Shown here: piece after piece, positions 8,091 through 16,961 of the stretch
How the letters are laid out: each line of letters opens with the position of its first letter
How positions within the stretch are numbered: the stretch's first letter is position 1
Assembly: GCF_003056355.1 (NCBI RefSeq)
Contig: NZ_PYVW01000004.1
Coordinates: forward strand, 1 to 64,000
DNA from: Devosia naphthalenivorans
Lineage (GTDB): Bacteria > Pseudomonadota > Alphaproteobacteria > Rhizobiales > Devosiaceae
Direction: 5' to 3'
Length of the DNA stretch: 64,000 nt
Notes under the pieces: model-generated
Databases searched by the model: none
What the model was told of the DNA's origin: nothing
Seen by the model: the letters and a program-made list of their open reading frames with translations, nothing else
Position numbers and translations under genes: made by a program

Positions 8091-9506
8091 TCAGGAAAGA
8101 TCGCCCGGCTCCTCGCCCACGAGACGAAGGACGGGTGGTTCGTCCGCGCCATTGTCCCAGCCCGAGGGGAGTTGCTTGGTGGACTTGGCGCCGAGTTCGC
8201 GCAGCATTTCCACCTGTCGCACGACGCTGCCCTTGCCCGTCGCCAATTGGCCGCGCGCTTCGTTGAAGCTCTGTTGCGCCTTGTCGAGATGGCCGCCCGT
8301 CTTGTCCATGCTTCCAAGGAAGCCGACCACCTTGTCGTAAAGCGCGCCGGCACGCGCGGCGATTTCCTCGGCATTCTGGTGGCGCTTTTCGATATCCCAG
8401 ACATTGCGCACGGTGCGCAGCACGGTCATCAAGGTAGTGGGCGTGGTCAGCATGACGCCCCGACCCATGGCGAATTCCACCAGCGCCGAATCGGCCTGGA
8501 TCGCCGTTGCCAATGCGGATTCGATGGGCACGAACATCATGACATAATCGAACTTGCTGCCGCTGTGCCGCTGATAGCTCTTCTCGCTGAGGGTGCGGAC
8601 GTGGCCACGCACCGAGGCCAGATGGGCGGCGAGGTGCTGCTCGCGCGTGTCGTCCTCGCAAGAGGTATAGGCCTCGAATGCGGTGAGCGAGACTTTGGAG
8701 TCGATAACCAACCGGTCATCGTTGGGCATCAGGACCTCAACGTCCGTGCGCACGCGCGAACCGTCTTCGGTGGTGTGACTCTTCTGCGTGATGAACTGCT
8801 CGCCCTCACGCAGACCCGAGCGCTCGAGAATGGTGGAGAGGATCATCTCGCCCCAGGCGCCCTGTGCCTGTGAATTGCCCTTGAGGGCACGAGTGAGATT
8901 GTTGGTTTCGGCGGTGATCTGCAAATTGCTGGCCGCCAATGCGCGAATCTGCTCAGCCATTGTGGCGCGATCCCGGAGCAATTCACCCTGGAATTCACCG
9001 ATCTTTTCGTTGAGCGGCTTGAGCAACGTATCGACCTGCTCGCGGTTTTGCCGTGAGAAGGTTTCGCTGTGGCTCTTCAGGACATCGCCGGCGATGGATT
9101 TGAACTCATCGCTCATCTGCTGGCGCGCTTCGAGGAACCGCTGCAGATTGGCTTCCGATTGCTTGGCCTGTTCCGCCATGCGCGCCCGCAGCGCCGATAC
9201 TTCGACGAGCAGCTGTCCGGATTTGTCGCGCTCGGCGTCCAGCAGATCAGCACCCCGCTCGCGCTCCAGCATGACCTGGTGATCAAGCTCGTTGATGCGG
9301 ACGTCACGCTCGGCGATCTGCGCCAGAAAACTGCTTTTGAGCTGCTCGGCGGCTTGTTCTGCCAAGACTTCTACGCGCCTTGTGCTCGCGCGCATGGCAC
9401 TGACCAGCAAGGTGAACATGATCGCGAGAGCGACCACTACAGCAGCAATCAGAGCCACCGAATAGGTGACCGGAAAAGTGCCCAGCGTGAAAAGTGCAGT
9501 ATCCAT
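8091..9506 (-). CDS. rmuC: DNA recombination protein RmuC
   Basis: A 471-residue RmuC family protein, thought to limit DNA inversions at short inverted repeats and to have a nuclease-like fold. A single N-terminal membrane segment (about residues 15-38, VALIAAVVVALAIMFTLLV) is followed by a long coiled coil (about 40-180) and the RmuC domain, with GNSQAQGAWGEMILSTILE and DVEVLMPNDDRLVIDSKVSL. Length and order are normal for the family. The genome's abundance of inverted repeats makes the presence of RmuC worth noting, but that link is speculation. Confidence 0.93.
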   Translation of the reverse strand: MDTALFTLGTFPVTYSVALIAAVVVALAIMFTLLVSAMRASTRRVEVLAEQAAEQLKSSFLAQIAERDVRINELDHQVMLERERGADLLDAERDKSGQLLVEVSALRARMAEQAKQSEANLQRFLEARQQMSDEFKSIAGDVLKSHSETFSRQNREQVDTLLKPLNEKIGEFQGELLRDRATMAEQIRALAASNLQITAETNNLTRALKGNSQAQGAWGEMILSTILERSGLREGEQFITQKSHTTEDGSRVRTDVEVLMPNDDRLVIDSKVSLTAFEAYTSCEDDTREQHLAAHLASVRGHVRTLSEKSYQRHSGSKFDYVMMFVPIESALATAIQADSALVEFAMGRGVMLTTPTTLMTVLRTVRNVWDIEKRHQNAEEIAARAGALYDKVVGFLGSMDKTGGHLDKAQQSFNEARGQLATGKGSVVRQVEMLRELGAKSTKQLPSGWDNGADEPPVLRLVGEEPGDLS

Positions 9507-9545
9507 CGCGCCAGCTTAGCGCGATTCGAGTGTTCGCGAAATGTT

Positions 9546-9926
9546 CTACAAATCGGTGTCTTCGCGGAACTGCCCGGCGCCCACAACGGCCACCAGCCAT
9601 GGCTCGCGCCGCTTGATCCAGCCTTCGCGCAATGGAACGAGCGCAACAGGGGCTTCATCGAGCGAGCCGAGAGCAATTTCCACGTGATCGTCGCTGAGGT
9701 GAAACAGCGTGCCGCCGCAGACCGGACAGAAGCTGCGCCCGTCATAGGTCTTGTAGTCGCCCGAGACGGTGAAGCTATCGGTGCTCCAATCTGCATAGTA
9801 GAGGAAGGCCGAGCCGGTTTCGCGGCGGCACTCGGTGCAGTGGCAGACGCCGGACTTATAGGGTTCGCCGCCCAGTTGGTAGCGGACAGCGCCGCAACGG
9901 CAGCCGCCTTCGTAGGAACTGGCCAT
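9546..9926 (-). CDS. GFA (CENP-V) family zinc-binding protein
   Basis: A 126-residue protein of the glutathione-dependent formaldehyde-activating (GFA/CENP-V) fold. The zinc-binding cysteines are visible: GGCRCGAVRY near the start, CHCTECRR at about 28-35, and CPVCGG at about 67-72. The S-hydroxymethylglutathione role of the founding Gfa enzyme is not proven for most members, so substrate is unknown. A longer frame upstream to 10337 is a shadow of def; the ATG at 9926 directly precedes the conserved domain and has GAGAG upstream. It is divergent from def with about 120 bases between starts. Confidence 0.88.
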   Translation of the reverse strand: MASSYEGGCRCGAVRYQLGGEPYKSGVCHCTECRRETGSAFLYYADWSTDSFTVSGDYKTYDGRSFCPVCGGTLFHLSDDHVEIALGSLDEAPVALVPLREGWIKRREPWLVAVVGAGQFREDTDL

Positions 9927-10047
9927 ATTGCTCTCCTCTCGCTCCGCGAAACGGGTGCAATGGGTCCAAGTTCCACCAGCGGAGTTGACCCAGCGCGCGG
10001 AAATACCATATCGAGAGGCAAATCCCTTTTCCGCCGGACCCCAAGCC

Positions 10048-10563
10048 ATGGCTGTACGCCCAATCCTTGTTATTCCCGATGCGCGCCTGCGCGCCGTTGC
10101 CGATCCGATCATCGAGGTCGATGACGAGATCAAGACGCTGGCCAAGGACATGCTGGACACCATGTATGATGCGCCCGGCATTGGTCTCGCCGCGACCCAG
10201 CTTGGGGTGATGAAGCGCATCGTGGTGATGGATCTAGCGCCCGAAGGGGAAACGCCGGACCCGATGGTGCTGATCAACCCCGAGATTACCCATTTCGGCG
10301 AGCAGATGCAGGTGACCGAGGAAGGGTGCCTGTCCATCCCCGAGCTCTACTACGAGGTCGAGCGGCCAAACGAGGTGACGGTGACCTATACCGATCTCGA
10401 CGGCAAGCAGGTGACCAAGGAAGCCGAGGGCAAGCTTGCTGTGTGCATCCAGCATGAAATCGACCACCTCGATGGCGTGCTCTATATCGACTATCTCAGC
10501 CGCCTGAAGCGCGACCGGGTGATCAAGAAGTTCGACAAGGCTGCCAAGCGCGCGGCCGGCTAG
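10048..10563 (+). CDS. def: Peptide deformylase
   Basis: A 171-residue metalloenzyme that removes the formyl group from the N-terminal methionine of new proteins. The three family motifs are intact: GIGLAATQ (44-51), EGCLS (92-96, metal ligand Cys94) and HEIDH (136-140, two His ligands and the catalytic Glu). The start at 10048 (MAVRPILVIPD) matches the usual N-terminus; the longer frame runs into the divergent promoter region. It is followed by fmt, the enzyme that adds the formyl group, and truA, but a repeat B copy lies between def and fmt. Confidence 0.97.
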   Translation: MAVRPILVIPDARLRAVADPIIEVDDEIKTLAKDMLDTMYDAPGIGLAATQLGVMKRIVVMDLAPEGETPDPMVLINPEITHFGEQMQVTEEGCLSIPELYYEVERPNEVTVTYTDLDGKQVTKEAEGKLAVCIQHEIDHLDGVLYIDYLSRLKRDRVIKKFDKAAKRAAG

Positions 10564-10571
10564 TGCTGCGA

Positions 10572-10663
10572 TCTCGTGGTTCGACAGGCTCCATGAGCTT
10601 TACTGGTAATCCACCGAACAATTCATAGACCTCATCCCGAGCCTGTCGAAGGGCGAGGTCGTG
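10572..10663. repeat. Palindromic repeat B between def and fmt
   Basis: Two inverted arms of the repeat B family: CTCGTGGTTCGACAGGCTCC on the left and GAGCCTGTCGAAGGGCGAGG on the right, about 40 bases apart. The core shared by all B copies is TTCGACAGGCTC. The repeat ends just before the fmt ribosome site (AGGAG at 10667-10671). Confidence 0.85.
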
Positions 10664-10678
10664 CCCAGGAGTTTGCCG

Positions 10679-11599
10679 ATGCGTATCATTTTCATGGGCA
10701 CGCCGGCGTTTTCGGTGCCGACGCTGACCGAGATCGTGTCGTCGGGCCATGAGGTGGTGGCGGTTTATACGCGCGCGCCAAAGCCGGCCGGGCGCGGGCA
10801 GGAAGAGCGCAAATCGCCGGTGCATCTGGCAGCCGAAGGCTTTGGCATTCCGGTGTTTACGCCGCGCTCGCTCAAAGGCGAAGCCGAGCAGATCATCTTC
10901 GCCAGCCACAATGCCGAGCTTGCAGTGGTGGTGGCCTATGGCTTGCTGTTGCCCAAGCCCGTGCTCGATGCGCCTGAGTTGGGATGCCTGAACCTGCATG
11001 GATCGCTGTTGCCGCGCTGGCGCGGGGCGGCCCCGATCCAGCGGGCGGTGATGGCCGGCGACAAGCAGACCGGCGTCATGGTGATGCGCATGGAAGAAGG
11101 CCTCGATACAGGGCCGGTCGCCGTGGGCGAAGTTATCCCGATCGGGCCGGACATGACGGCGGGCGAATTGCACGATGTGATGATGCGCGTCGGCGCTGAC
11201 CTGATGGGCCGGGCGCTGGCGGCGCTGGACCGGGGAAGTCTGGACTTCAAGCCCCAGGTCGAAGACGGCACCGTCTATGCCAGGAAGATCGAGAAGGCCG
11301 AGGCCCGGATCGACTGGTCGCGCCCAGCCGAGGACGTGCACAACCACATTCGCGGCCTGTCGCCATTTCCTGGGGCCTGGTTCGAGATCGAACTGGCTGG
11401 CAAGCCAGTGCGAGTGAAGGCGCTGCGCTCGACCCTCGCCGACGGAACGGGTGAGCCGGGCACGTTGCTGGCAGACCTGACTATTGCCTGTGGCACGGGC
11501 GCCGTGCGGCTGACGCAGGTGCAGCGCGAGGGCAAGAGCGCAATGGATGCGGCGACGTTTCTGCGCGGCGCCGGTGTGCTGCCGCAGTCCGTTAGCTAG
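10679..11599 (+). CDS. fmt: Methionyl-tRNA formyltransferase
   Basis: A 306-residue enzyme that transfers a formyl group from 10-formyltetrahydrofolate to initiator Met-tRNA. The N-terminus [14 protein letters not shown] is the conserved first strand, the folate-site motif is [16 protein letters not shown] (about 104-119) with catalytic Asn/His, and the C-terminal OB-fold domain follows after about residue 205. The ATG at 10679 has AGGAG seven bases upstream and is preferred over the GTG at 10661. truA starts at the base after the fmt stop. Confidence 0.97.
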   Translation: MRIIFMGTPAFSVPTLTEIVSSGHEVVAVYTRAPKPAGRGQEERKSPVHLAAEGFGIPVFTPRSLKGEAEQIIFASHNAELAVVVAYGLLLPKPVLDAPELGCLNLHGSLLPRWRGAAPIQRAVMAGDKQTGVMVMRMEEGLDTGPVAVGEVIPIGPDMTAGELHDVMMRVGADLMGRALAALDRGSLDFKPQVEDGTVYARKIEKAEARIDWSRPAEDVHNHIRGLSPFPGAWFEIELAGKPVRVKALRSTLADGTGEPGTLLADLTIACGTGAVRLTQVQREGKSAMDAATFLRGAGVLPQSVS

Positions 11600-12337
11600 A
11601 TGCCTCGATACAAGCTAACGCTTGAATATGACGGAACACCCTTTTCCGGGTGGCAGCGGCAGAGTGAGCGGCCATCGGTGCAGCAGGCGCTGGAAGAAGC
11701 GATTCTCGGATTTTCCGGAGAGACTGTCACGACGCAGGCGGCGGGCCGCACCGATGCCGGGGTGCATGCGCTGGGACAGGTGGCCCATTTCGACCTTGCC
11801 AAGGCATGGGACCCGTTCCGGGTGCGCGAAGCGCTGAACTACCATCTGCGCCCTGCCCCGGTGGCAGTGATTGCGGCCGAGGCGGTGGATGATGCGTTCC
11901 AGGCGCGGTTTTCGGCCAAGGCACGGCATTACGAATACCGCATTCTCAATCGGCGGGCGCCGCCGGTGATCGAGCGCAACCATGTCTGGCATGTGCCGAT
12001 GGAACTCGATGCCGAGGCGATGAACGAGGCTGCCGGGTCGATCCTGGGCCTGCATGACTTCACCACGTTTCGCTCCGCCGAGTGCCAGGCGAAATCGCCC
12101 TTGCGCACGCTGGACGTGTTCTCGGTTCGGCGAGAGAATGAACATATTCTGGTGACGGCGAGTGCAAGGAGCTTCCTGCATCATCAGGTTCGCTCGATGG
12201 TCGGCTCGCTCAAGCTGGTTGGCGAAGGCAAGTGGCAGCCGCAAAAGCTGCGCGCCGTGCTCGACGCCCGGGACCGCAGCCAATGTGGCGCGATGGCGCC
12301 GTCATCGGGGCTGTATTTCACCCACGTCGATTATTAG
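11600..12337 (+). CDS. truA: tRNA pseudouridine(38-40) synthase
   Basis: A 245-residue enzyme that makes pseudouridine at positions 38-40 of the tRNA anticodon arm. The catalytic motif [11 protein letters not shown] contains the essential Asp52. [13 protein letters not shown] near residue 190 is the second conserved block. It begins immediately after the fmt stop codon, so it is translationally linked with fmt. Its 3' end overlaps the stop of the convergent membrane protein gene by four bases. Confidence 0.96.
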   Translation: MPRYKLTLEYDGTPFSGWQRQSERPSVQQALEEAILGFSGETVTTQAAGRTDAGVHALGQVAHFDLAKAWDPFRVREALNYHLRPAPVAVIAAEAVDDAFQARFSAKARHYEYRILNRRAPPVIERNHVWHVPMELDAEAMNEAAGSILGLHDFTTFRSAECQAKSPLRTLDVFSVRRENEHILVTASARSFLHHQVRSMVGSLKLVGEGKWQPQKLRAVLDARDRSQCGAMAPSSGLYFTHVDY

Positions 12338-12900
12338 ACGCCGGTGGCCGGCGGGCCGATGATGACGGCAACAATGGCCAGGGCCACGAAGACGCCGACG
12401 GCCTGCGAGACAAACAGGATGCCGATCTGGAGCGGGGTCAGCGTCACGATCAGGCGGCCGATATTGATGAAGGTGGCGATGGCCACGATCACCACGGCGA
12501 CGAGAATGATCAGCCCCAGCGGCCCGAGCAGGGTCGAGAGCAGAAGCAGGACGGCCGAGACCAGGGTGACCCAGTTGGAGGCAACCAGGTAGGGCAGGAA
12601 GCCGTCTTGCCGGCCCATCTGGCGCAGGGCGATGAAGGCTGTGCCGGCCTGGGCAACAAACAGCACGGCGTTGACGATGATCGACTGGGTCGCGGCGCCA
12701 CTGGGCAGGGGCACGCCGACCAGCACGGGTCCGAACCCAGCCAGCGCAATGCCCAGGATGACGGCAATCAGGCTGCCGATCAGGCCGCGCTGGGAGAAAT
12801 CGAAGAACGAGGGCGCGTCGCGCTTGCCGGTGACGAGGGCAAGGCACCCCTGCACGGCAGCCATCAGCTCTTCGAAGAAAGTCGCGGTCGTCTTGGCCAA
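12334..12900 (-). CDS. Small polytopic membrane protein, paralogue 1
   Basis: A 188-residue protein with about five hydrophobic segments and no catalytic motif that I recognise. The N-terminus (TTG start, [18 protein letters not shown]) is amphipathic, followed by [20 protein letters not shown] and then membrane helices. It ends with a run of short hydrophobic segments. The TTG start is inferred because the N-terminal layout matches that of its upstream neighbour; an ATG at 12864 with GAAGAG upstream is an alternative. It lies 16 bases downstream of paralogue 2 and appears to be the last gene of the dapD-dapE unit. Function unknown. Confidence 0.68.
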   Translation of the reverse strand: MAKTTATFFEELMAAVQGCLALVTGKRDAPSFFDFSQRGLIGSLIAVILGIALAGFGPVLVGVPLPSGAATQSIIVNAVLFVAQAGTAFIALRQMGRQDGFLPYLVASNWVTLVSAVLLLLSTLLGPLGLIILVAVVIVAIATFINIGRLIVTLTPLQIGILFVSQAVGVFVALAIVAVIIGPPATGV

Positions 12901-12916
12901 GGGATAGTCTCGAAGG

Positions 12917-13459
12917 TTAGATGGTGATGCCGGCGGAACTTGAAACGATGTAGAGCGCCAGACGCAAGGCGACAAGCAGAACAACGCTGAAAACGGCAAA
13001 GCAGAATGCCACACCCACATTCCAGCTGGTTGCGGCGCGGGCAAGGCAGAACAGCATGAATGCGATTCCCAGCCACGCCAGCATGACAATGGGCCCGCCG
13101 ATCATGGCCAGGGCGCCTTCAACCAGCAGGAACGCAGTCAGCGCGTATGTGCCGGGGACCAGCAGTTCCAGCATGGGCTCCTGGCTCTTGAGCATCATGC
13201 GGGTGCCCAGAAGGGTCAGCACAAAGGTTATGACCGGCAATGCCAGAACGAACATTGCTGCCAACACTCCGGGAAGGCTGGGCAGGCCGATGCTCATGGA
13301 GGCAAAGATCACGGCGATAAAGGCCGCGAGGACGAATACCAGCAGCGCGGTGACGAACCCGGGCGCCGAGAGCGTGAAATAATCGCGCCAGCCCGGCTGT
13401 CCGCGCAGGATCAGCACCCAGCCGGCAAAAGCTCGCGTGATGGCGCTCCAGAGCTTCAC
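12917..13459 (-). CDS. Small polytopic membrane protein, paralogue 2
   Basis: A 180-residue protein with about five predicted membrane helices. Its N-terminus (AFAGWVLILRGQPGWRDYF, then TLSAPGFVTALLVF) lines up in layout with the downstream membrane protein: a short amphipathic helix, LxxGxxxxxxYF/FF, a Ser-X-X-Gly, then the first membrane segment. The two are probably tandem paralogues. It starts with a GTG that overlaps the dapE stop by four bases (GTGA), so it is translated as part of the dapD-dapE operon. No function can be assigned. Confidence 0.72.
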   Translation of the reverse strand: MKLWSAITRAFAGWVLILRGQPGWRDYFTLSAPGFVTALLVFVLAAFIAVIFASMSIGLPSLPGVLAAMFVLALPVITFVLTLLGTRMMLKSQEPMLELLVPGTYALTAFLLVEGALAMIGGPIVMLAWLGIAFMLFCLARAATSWNVGVAFCFAVFSVVLLVALRLALYIVSSSAGITI

Positions 13460-14604
13460 GCGACACCGCCAAAGAAACGAAGCATGAAGCTGCGGTAGAT
13501 TTCGGTGAGGTTCGCCAGATCGGCGATGGCGATGTGCTCGTCGGCCTTGTGCATGGACGGACCGACAAGGCCACACTCGACCACTGGTCCGTATTCCGCA
13601 ATGAAGCGGGCATCGGATGTGCCGCCGCCGGTGGAGAATTGGGGGCGGTGGCCTGTCAGTGTTTCGATGGTGGCAGACAGTGTTTCCACGTCATCGCTGA
13701 GTGGTGACAGGAACGAGCGCGACGGAACGCCCGAGACCGTGAAGGCGATCTCGGCGCCCTTGGGATCGACGCTGGCAATACGCTCGCGGACCCAGGCGGC
13801 CAGAGTATCGGGGGTCCACAAATCGTTGTAGCGGATGTTGAAGCGGATGGTGCCCGCCGCAGGGATGACGTTGCCGGTAGCATTGCCGACGTCGATCGAG
13901 GTGACTTCCAGGTTCGATGCGGGGAAGTGCTCGGTGCCGGCGTCGATCGGCGTTTCAAGCGCCGTAACGATGCGGGCCAGAACCGGCAGGGGGTTGTTGG
14001 CCTTGTCGGGATAGGCCACGTGGCCCTGAGTACCCGTAACGGTGATCAGCCCGGAGAATGAGCCACGCCGGCCGATCTTGATACTGTCGCCGACGCGAGC
14101 CGTCGCGCTTGGCTCCCCGACAATGGCGAAATCGAAATGCTGCTGCTGGGCCTGCGCCCAGGTCATCAGCTTGTCGGTGCCATTGATCGAGTCGGCCTCT
14201 TCGTCATTGGTGATGGCGAGCATGACCGTGCCGCTGTCGGCGGGGACCGCAGAGGCGGCGGCAACGAAAGCGGCGATGCCCGATTTCATGTCGGCAGCGC
14301 CCCGGCCATAGAGCTTGCCGCCGGCCTCGCGGGCCACGAACGGGTCGGCAGTCCAGTTGGCCAGATCGCCCGGCGGCACGACGTCGGTATGGCCGGCAAA
14401 GAGCAGGCGCCGGCCGCCGCTGCCGCGAATGGCGAAGAGATTGCCGACGGGATAGGAGCCATCGCCCTCGAAGCGCAGCCGCGTGACGGTGAAGCCGATT
14501 TTCGTTAATTCGGCTTCGAGCAGGTCGAGCACGCCGGCCTCCTCGGGGGTGACCGAGGGGCAGGCGATCAGGCGCTTCAGCAGGTCGAGGGCGTCAACGC
14601 TCAT
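13456..14604 (-). CDS. dapE: Succinyl-diaminopimelate desuccinylase
   Basis: A 382-residue M20 metallohydrolase that releases LL-2,6-diaminopimelate from its N-succinyl form in the lysine and peptidoglycan pathway. The dinuclear metal site is visible: GHTDVVPPGD (His72, Asp74), GRGAADMKSG (bridging Asp) and TNDEEADSINGT (catalytic and metal Glu). The dimerisation domain occupies about residues 180-295. It lies three bases after the dapD stop and overlaps the membrane protein downstream, so dapD-dapE-membrane proteins form one unit. Confidence 0.96.
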   Translation of the reverse strand: MSVDALDLLKRLIACPSVTPEEAGVLDLLEAELTKIGFTVTRLRFEGDGSYPVGNLFAIRGSGGRRLLFAGHTDVVPPGDLANWTADPFVAREAGGKLYGRGAADMKSGIAAFVAAASAVPADSGTVMLAITNDEEADSINGTDKLMTWAQAQQQHFDFAIVGEPSATARVGDSIKIGRRGSFSGLITVTGTQGHVAYPDKANNPLPVLARIVTALETPIDAGTEHFPASNLEVTSIDVGNATGNVIPAAGTIRFNIRYNDLWTPDTLAAWVRERIASVDPKGAEIAFTVSGVPSRSFLSPLSDDVETLSATIETLTGHRPQFSTGGGTSDARFIAEYGPVVECGLVGPSMHKADEHIAIADLANLTEIYRSFMLRFFGGVA

Positions 14605-14607
14605 GTG

Positions 14608-15450
14608 TCAGTCGCGCAGCAAGTCGTTGATGCCGGTCTTGGAGCGGGTCTGGGCGTCGACGGTCTTGACGATCACCGCGCAATAGAGATTGGGCCCGGG
14701 ATTGCCGTTGGGCAGCGGCTTGCCGGGGAGCGACCCTGACACGACGACTGAATAGGGCGGCACCTTGCCGATGTGGATTTCGCCGGTGTTGCGGTCGACG
14801 ATCTTGGTGGAGGCGCCGATGAATACGCCCATGGAGATGACGGAGCCCTCGCCCACGACGACGCCTTCAACCACTTCGGAGCGTGCGCCGATAAAGCAAT
14901 TATCTTCGATGATGACGGGACCGGCCTGGAGCGGCTCAAGGACGCCGCCGATGCCGACGCCGCCCGAAATGTGGACGTTCTTGCCGATCTGGGCGCAAGA
15001 GCCGACGGTGACCCAGGTGTCGACCATGGTGCCTTCATCGACATAGGCGCCGACATTGACGAAGCTGGGCATAAGCACGACGTTGCGGCCGATAAAGGCG
15101 GGGCTGCGCACCACGGCGCCCGGAACGGCACGGAAGCCGGCTTCGCGGAAGCGGTTTTCGCCCCAGCCTTCGAACTTGGTGGGGACCTTGTCCCAATAGG
15201 AAGAGCCGCCCGGTGCGCCTTCGATCAGGCGATTGTCGTTGAGACGGAAGTTCAGCAGCACGGCCTTCTTCAGCCACTGGTTGACCTGCCAATGGCCATC
15301 GATCTTTTCGGCCACCCGCGCCTCGCCCTTGTCGAGCAGGGCCAGCGCCTGTTCCACGGCGTCGCGCACTTCCCCCTTGGTATCGAAGCGGATCTCGGCA
15401 CGAGCCTCAAAGGCGTCATCGATGGTCTTGGCGAGATCGGCGTGGGACAT
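14608..15450 (-). CDS. dapD: 2,3,4,5-tetrahydropyridine-2,6-dicarboxylate N-succinyltransferase
   Basis: A 280-residue left-handed beta-helix acyltransferase that succinylates tetrahydrodipicolinate, the step before DapC and DapE. The hexapeptide-repeat region is clear ([20 protein letters not shown], then [10 protein letters not shown]), and the N-terminal helical domain has [15 protein letters not shown]. The start at 15450 ([17 protein letters not shown]) matches the usual family length; the 32 residues upstream in the same frame look non-coding. It is the first gene of the dapD-dapE unit. Confidence 0.96.
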   Translation of the reverse strand: MSHADLAKTIDDAFEARAEIRFDTKGEVRDAVEQALALLDKGEARVAEKIDGHWQVNQWLKKAVLLNFRLNDNRLIEGAPGGSSYWDKVPTKFEGWGENRFREAGFRAVPGAVVRSPAFIGRNVVLMPSFVNVGAYVDEGTMVDTWVTVGSCAQIGKNVHISGGVGIGGVLEPLQAGPVIIEDNCFIGARSEVVEGVVVGEGSVISMGVFIGASTKIVDRNTGEIHIGKVPPYSVVVSGSLPGKPLPNGNPGPNLYCAVIVKTVDAQTRSKTGINDLLRD

Positions 15451-15618
15451 GGCAAACAGTTCCGTGAACAAGAGGAGTGCGCGGACCATAGCGGGGAGAG
15501 GCGCGGTGTCAATTGGTTGGGGTCGCCAACAGCGATTGCGCTCCACCTAAGCCGCAACCTGCTAGGGAATCCTCATGAGAGGTGCTAGGGCAGCGCTTCC
15601 AATCAGGAGCGGGTGCCA

Positions 15619-15855
15619 ATGGCGACGATGTATCTCGTGCAGGCTTTCAAGTTGAGCGGGAAAAAGCTGGTGGCCGAGCCGGTGCAGCAGGTCAAGACGC
15701 ATGAAAAGGCGGTGCAAACAGCCGAGCGCATGGCGCCGAGCCGCGCCGGCGTGATCGCGTTTTCCCAAGAGGTCGACGTAGAAACCGATACCTATGACGA
15801 GCCCCGGGTGCTGCTTCGCATCGGGAGCTTGCCGCCGGGGCTGCTGGAGGGCTGA
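15619..15855 (+). CDS. Small conserved hypothetical protein
   Basis: A 78-residue protein, MATMYLVQAFKLSGKKLVAE at its start, with an even mix of charged and hydrophobic residues and no signal peptide. The ATG at 15619 has AGGAG (15605-15609) at a nine-base spacing, which decides against the GTG at 15613. Codon use looks like a real gene. It is monocistronic, between divergent dapD and convergent pheA. Function unknown. A GGAGGGC/GCCCTCC stem-loop (15846-15865) sits over its stop codon. Confidence 0.75.
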   Translation: MATMYLVQAFKLSGKKLVAEPVQQVKTHEKAVQTAERMAPSRAGVIAFSQEVDVETDTYDEPRVLLRIGSLPPGLLEG

Positions 15856-15872
15856 GGGGCCCTCCTTGCGCC

Positions 15873-16703
15873 TTACTTGTTCTCGGAGGCGGGATAAACG
15901 CCCAGGATGCGGAAGCGATCGGTGAAGAAGCCCAGCTCTTCAAAGGCGTGCTGCACGCCGATATCCTGCGGATGGCCCTCGATATCGGCGTAGAACTGGG
16001 TGGCGGTGAAAGCGCCGCCGACCATGTAGCTTTCGAGCTTGGTCATGTTGACGCCATTGGTGGCAAAGCCGCCCATGGCCTTGTAGAGCGCTGCCGGCAC
16101 GTTGCGCACGCGGAAGACAAAGGTGGTCTTGACCTTGCCGGCGTCCTGAGGCGCTTCCTGCTGGGTTGCCGAGAGCACCAGAAAGCGGGTGGTGTTGTGG
16201 GCCGCGTCCTCGATATTGGACGCTAGAACCTCAAGACCATAGATTTCGGCGGCAAAGCGGGACGCGATGGCGGCCACCGATTTATCGGCCTTTTGAGAGA
16301 CCTCGCGGGCGGAACCGGCGGTATCGACCGCATTGATGGTGCGGAAGCCCTGCTCGGAAATGAACTTGCGGCATTGTCCCAGGGCGACGGAAAGCGACTG
16401 AACGGCCTTGATGTCGTCCAGCGTTGCGCCCGGCACGCCGAGCAGGTTCATCTCGACGCGAAGATAGGTCTCCCCGATGATGAACAGGCCGCTTTCGGGC
16501 AGCAGGTGATGAATATCGGTGATGCGGCCATAGAGCGAATTCTCCACCGGAACGACGGCGTAGTCGGCCCTGCCCGACTGCACCGCATTGATGGTTTCTT
16601 CAAAGGTGACGCAGCCGATCGCCTCTTCTCCGGGAAAGACATTGTTGGCGGCGGCGTGGCTGAAGGCGCCCGGCTCGCCCTGAAAAGCGATCTTCTTGGT
16701 CAT
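15873..16703 (-). CDS. pheA: Prephenate dehydratase
   Basis: A 276-residue monofunctional enzyme that converts prephenate to phenylpyruvate in phenylalanine synthesis. The catalytic region includes FQGEPGAFSHAAA at the N-terminus, VPVENSLYGRI and the HNTTRFLVL motif near residue 178. The C-terminal ACT domain (about 193-270) would bind phenylalanine; its ligand motif reads KLESYMVGG rather than the more usual ESRP, so feedback sensitivity could differ. The start at 16703 is the conserved MTKKIAFQGEPG. Confidence 0.95.
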   Translation of the reverse strand: MTKKIAFQGEPGAFSHAAANNVFPGEEAIGCVTFEETINAVQSGRADYAVVPVENSLYGRITDIHHLLPESGLFIIGETYLRVEMNLLGVPGATLDDIKAVQSLSVALGQCRKFISEQGFRTINAVDTAGSAREVSQKADKSVAAIASRFAAEIYGLEVLASNIEDAAHNTTRFLVLSATQQEAPQDAGKVKTTFVFRVRNVPAALYKAMGGFATNGVNMTKLESYMVGGAFTATQFYADIEGHPQDIGVQHAFEELGFFTDRFRILGVYPASENK

Positions 16704-16961
16704 CGGCAAGTTCCGTTGATGGTCGGCCCCGGGCTTTTGAACCCGGGCGGGAACGGAGTCAATCAAGGGGCATTGGAACCGGGAAGAGACCGGCGGGGAG
16801 GAATTGTCGCAAGGCGGTTATCGATGGTTGCGCAGGCAGGGGGTTGCGACTATCTTCCGCCCGCAAGCGGCCCGGCTGTTGAGGCGATTTCCCGTTGGGA
16901 TATCGAAAGTCGTGGCTGATACGACTAATGTCCACAGGGGATGGACTGGCAGAGAGACCAA

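Noticed and set aside
15846..15865. Terminator over the stop of the small conserved gene
   Set aside because: A GGAGGGC/GCCCTCC stem exists but no T-run follows, so it is noted only in the gene entry.
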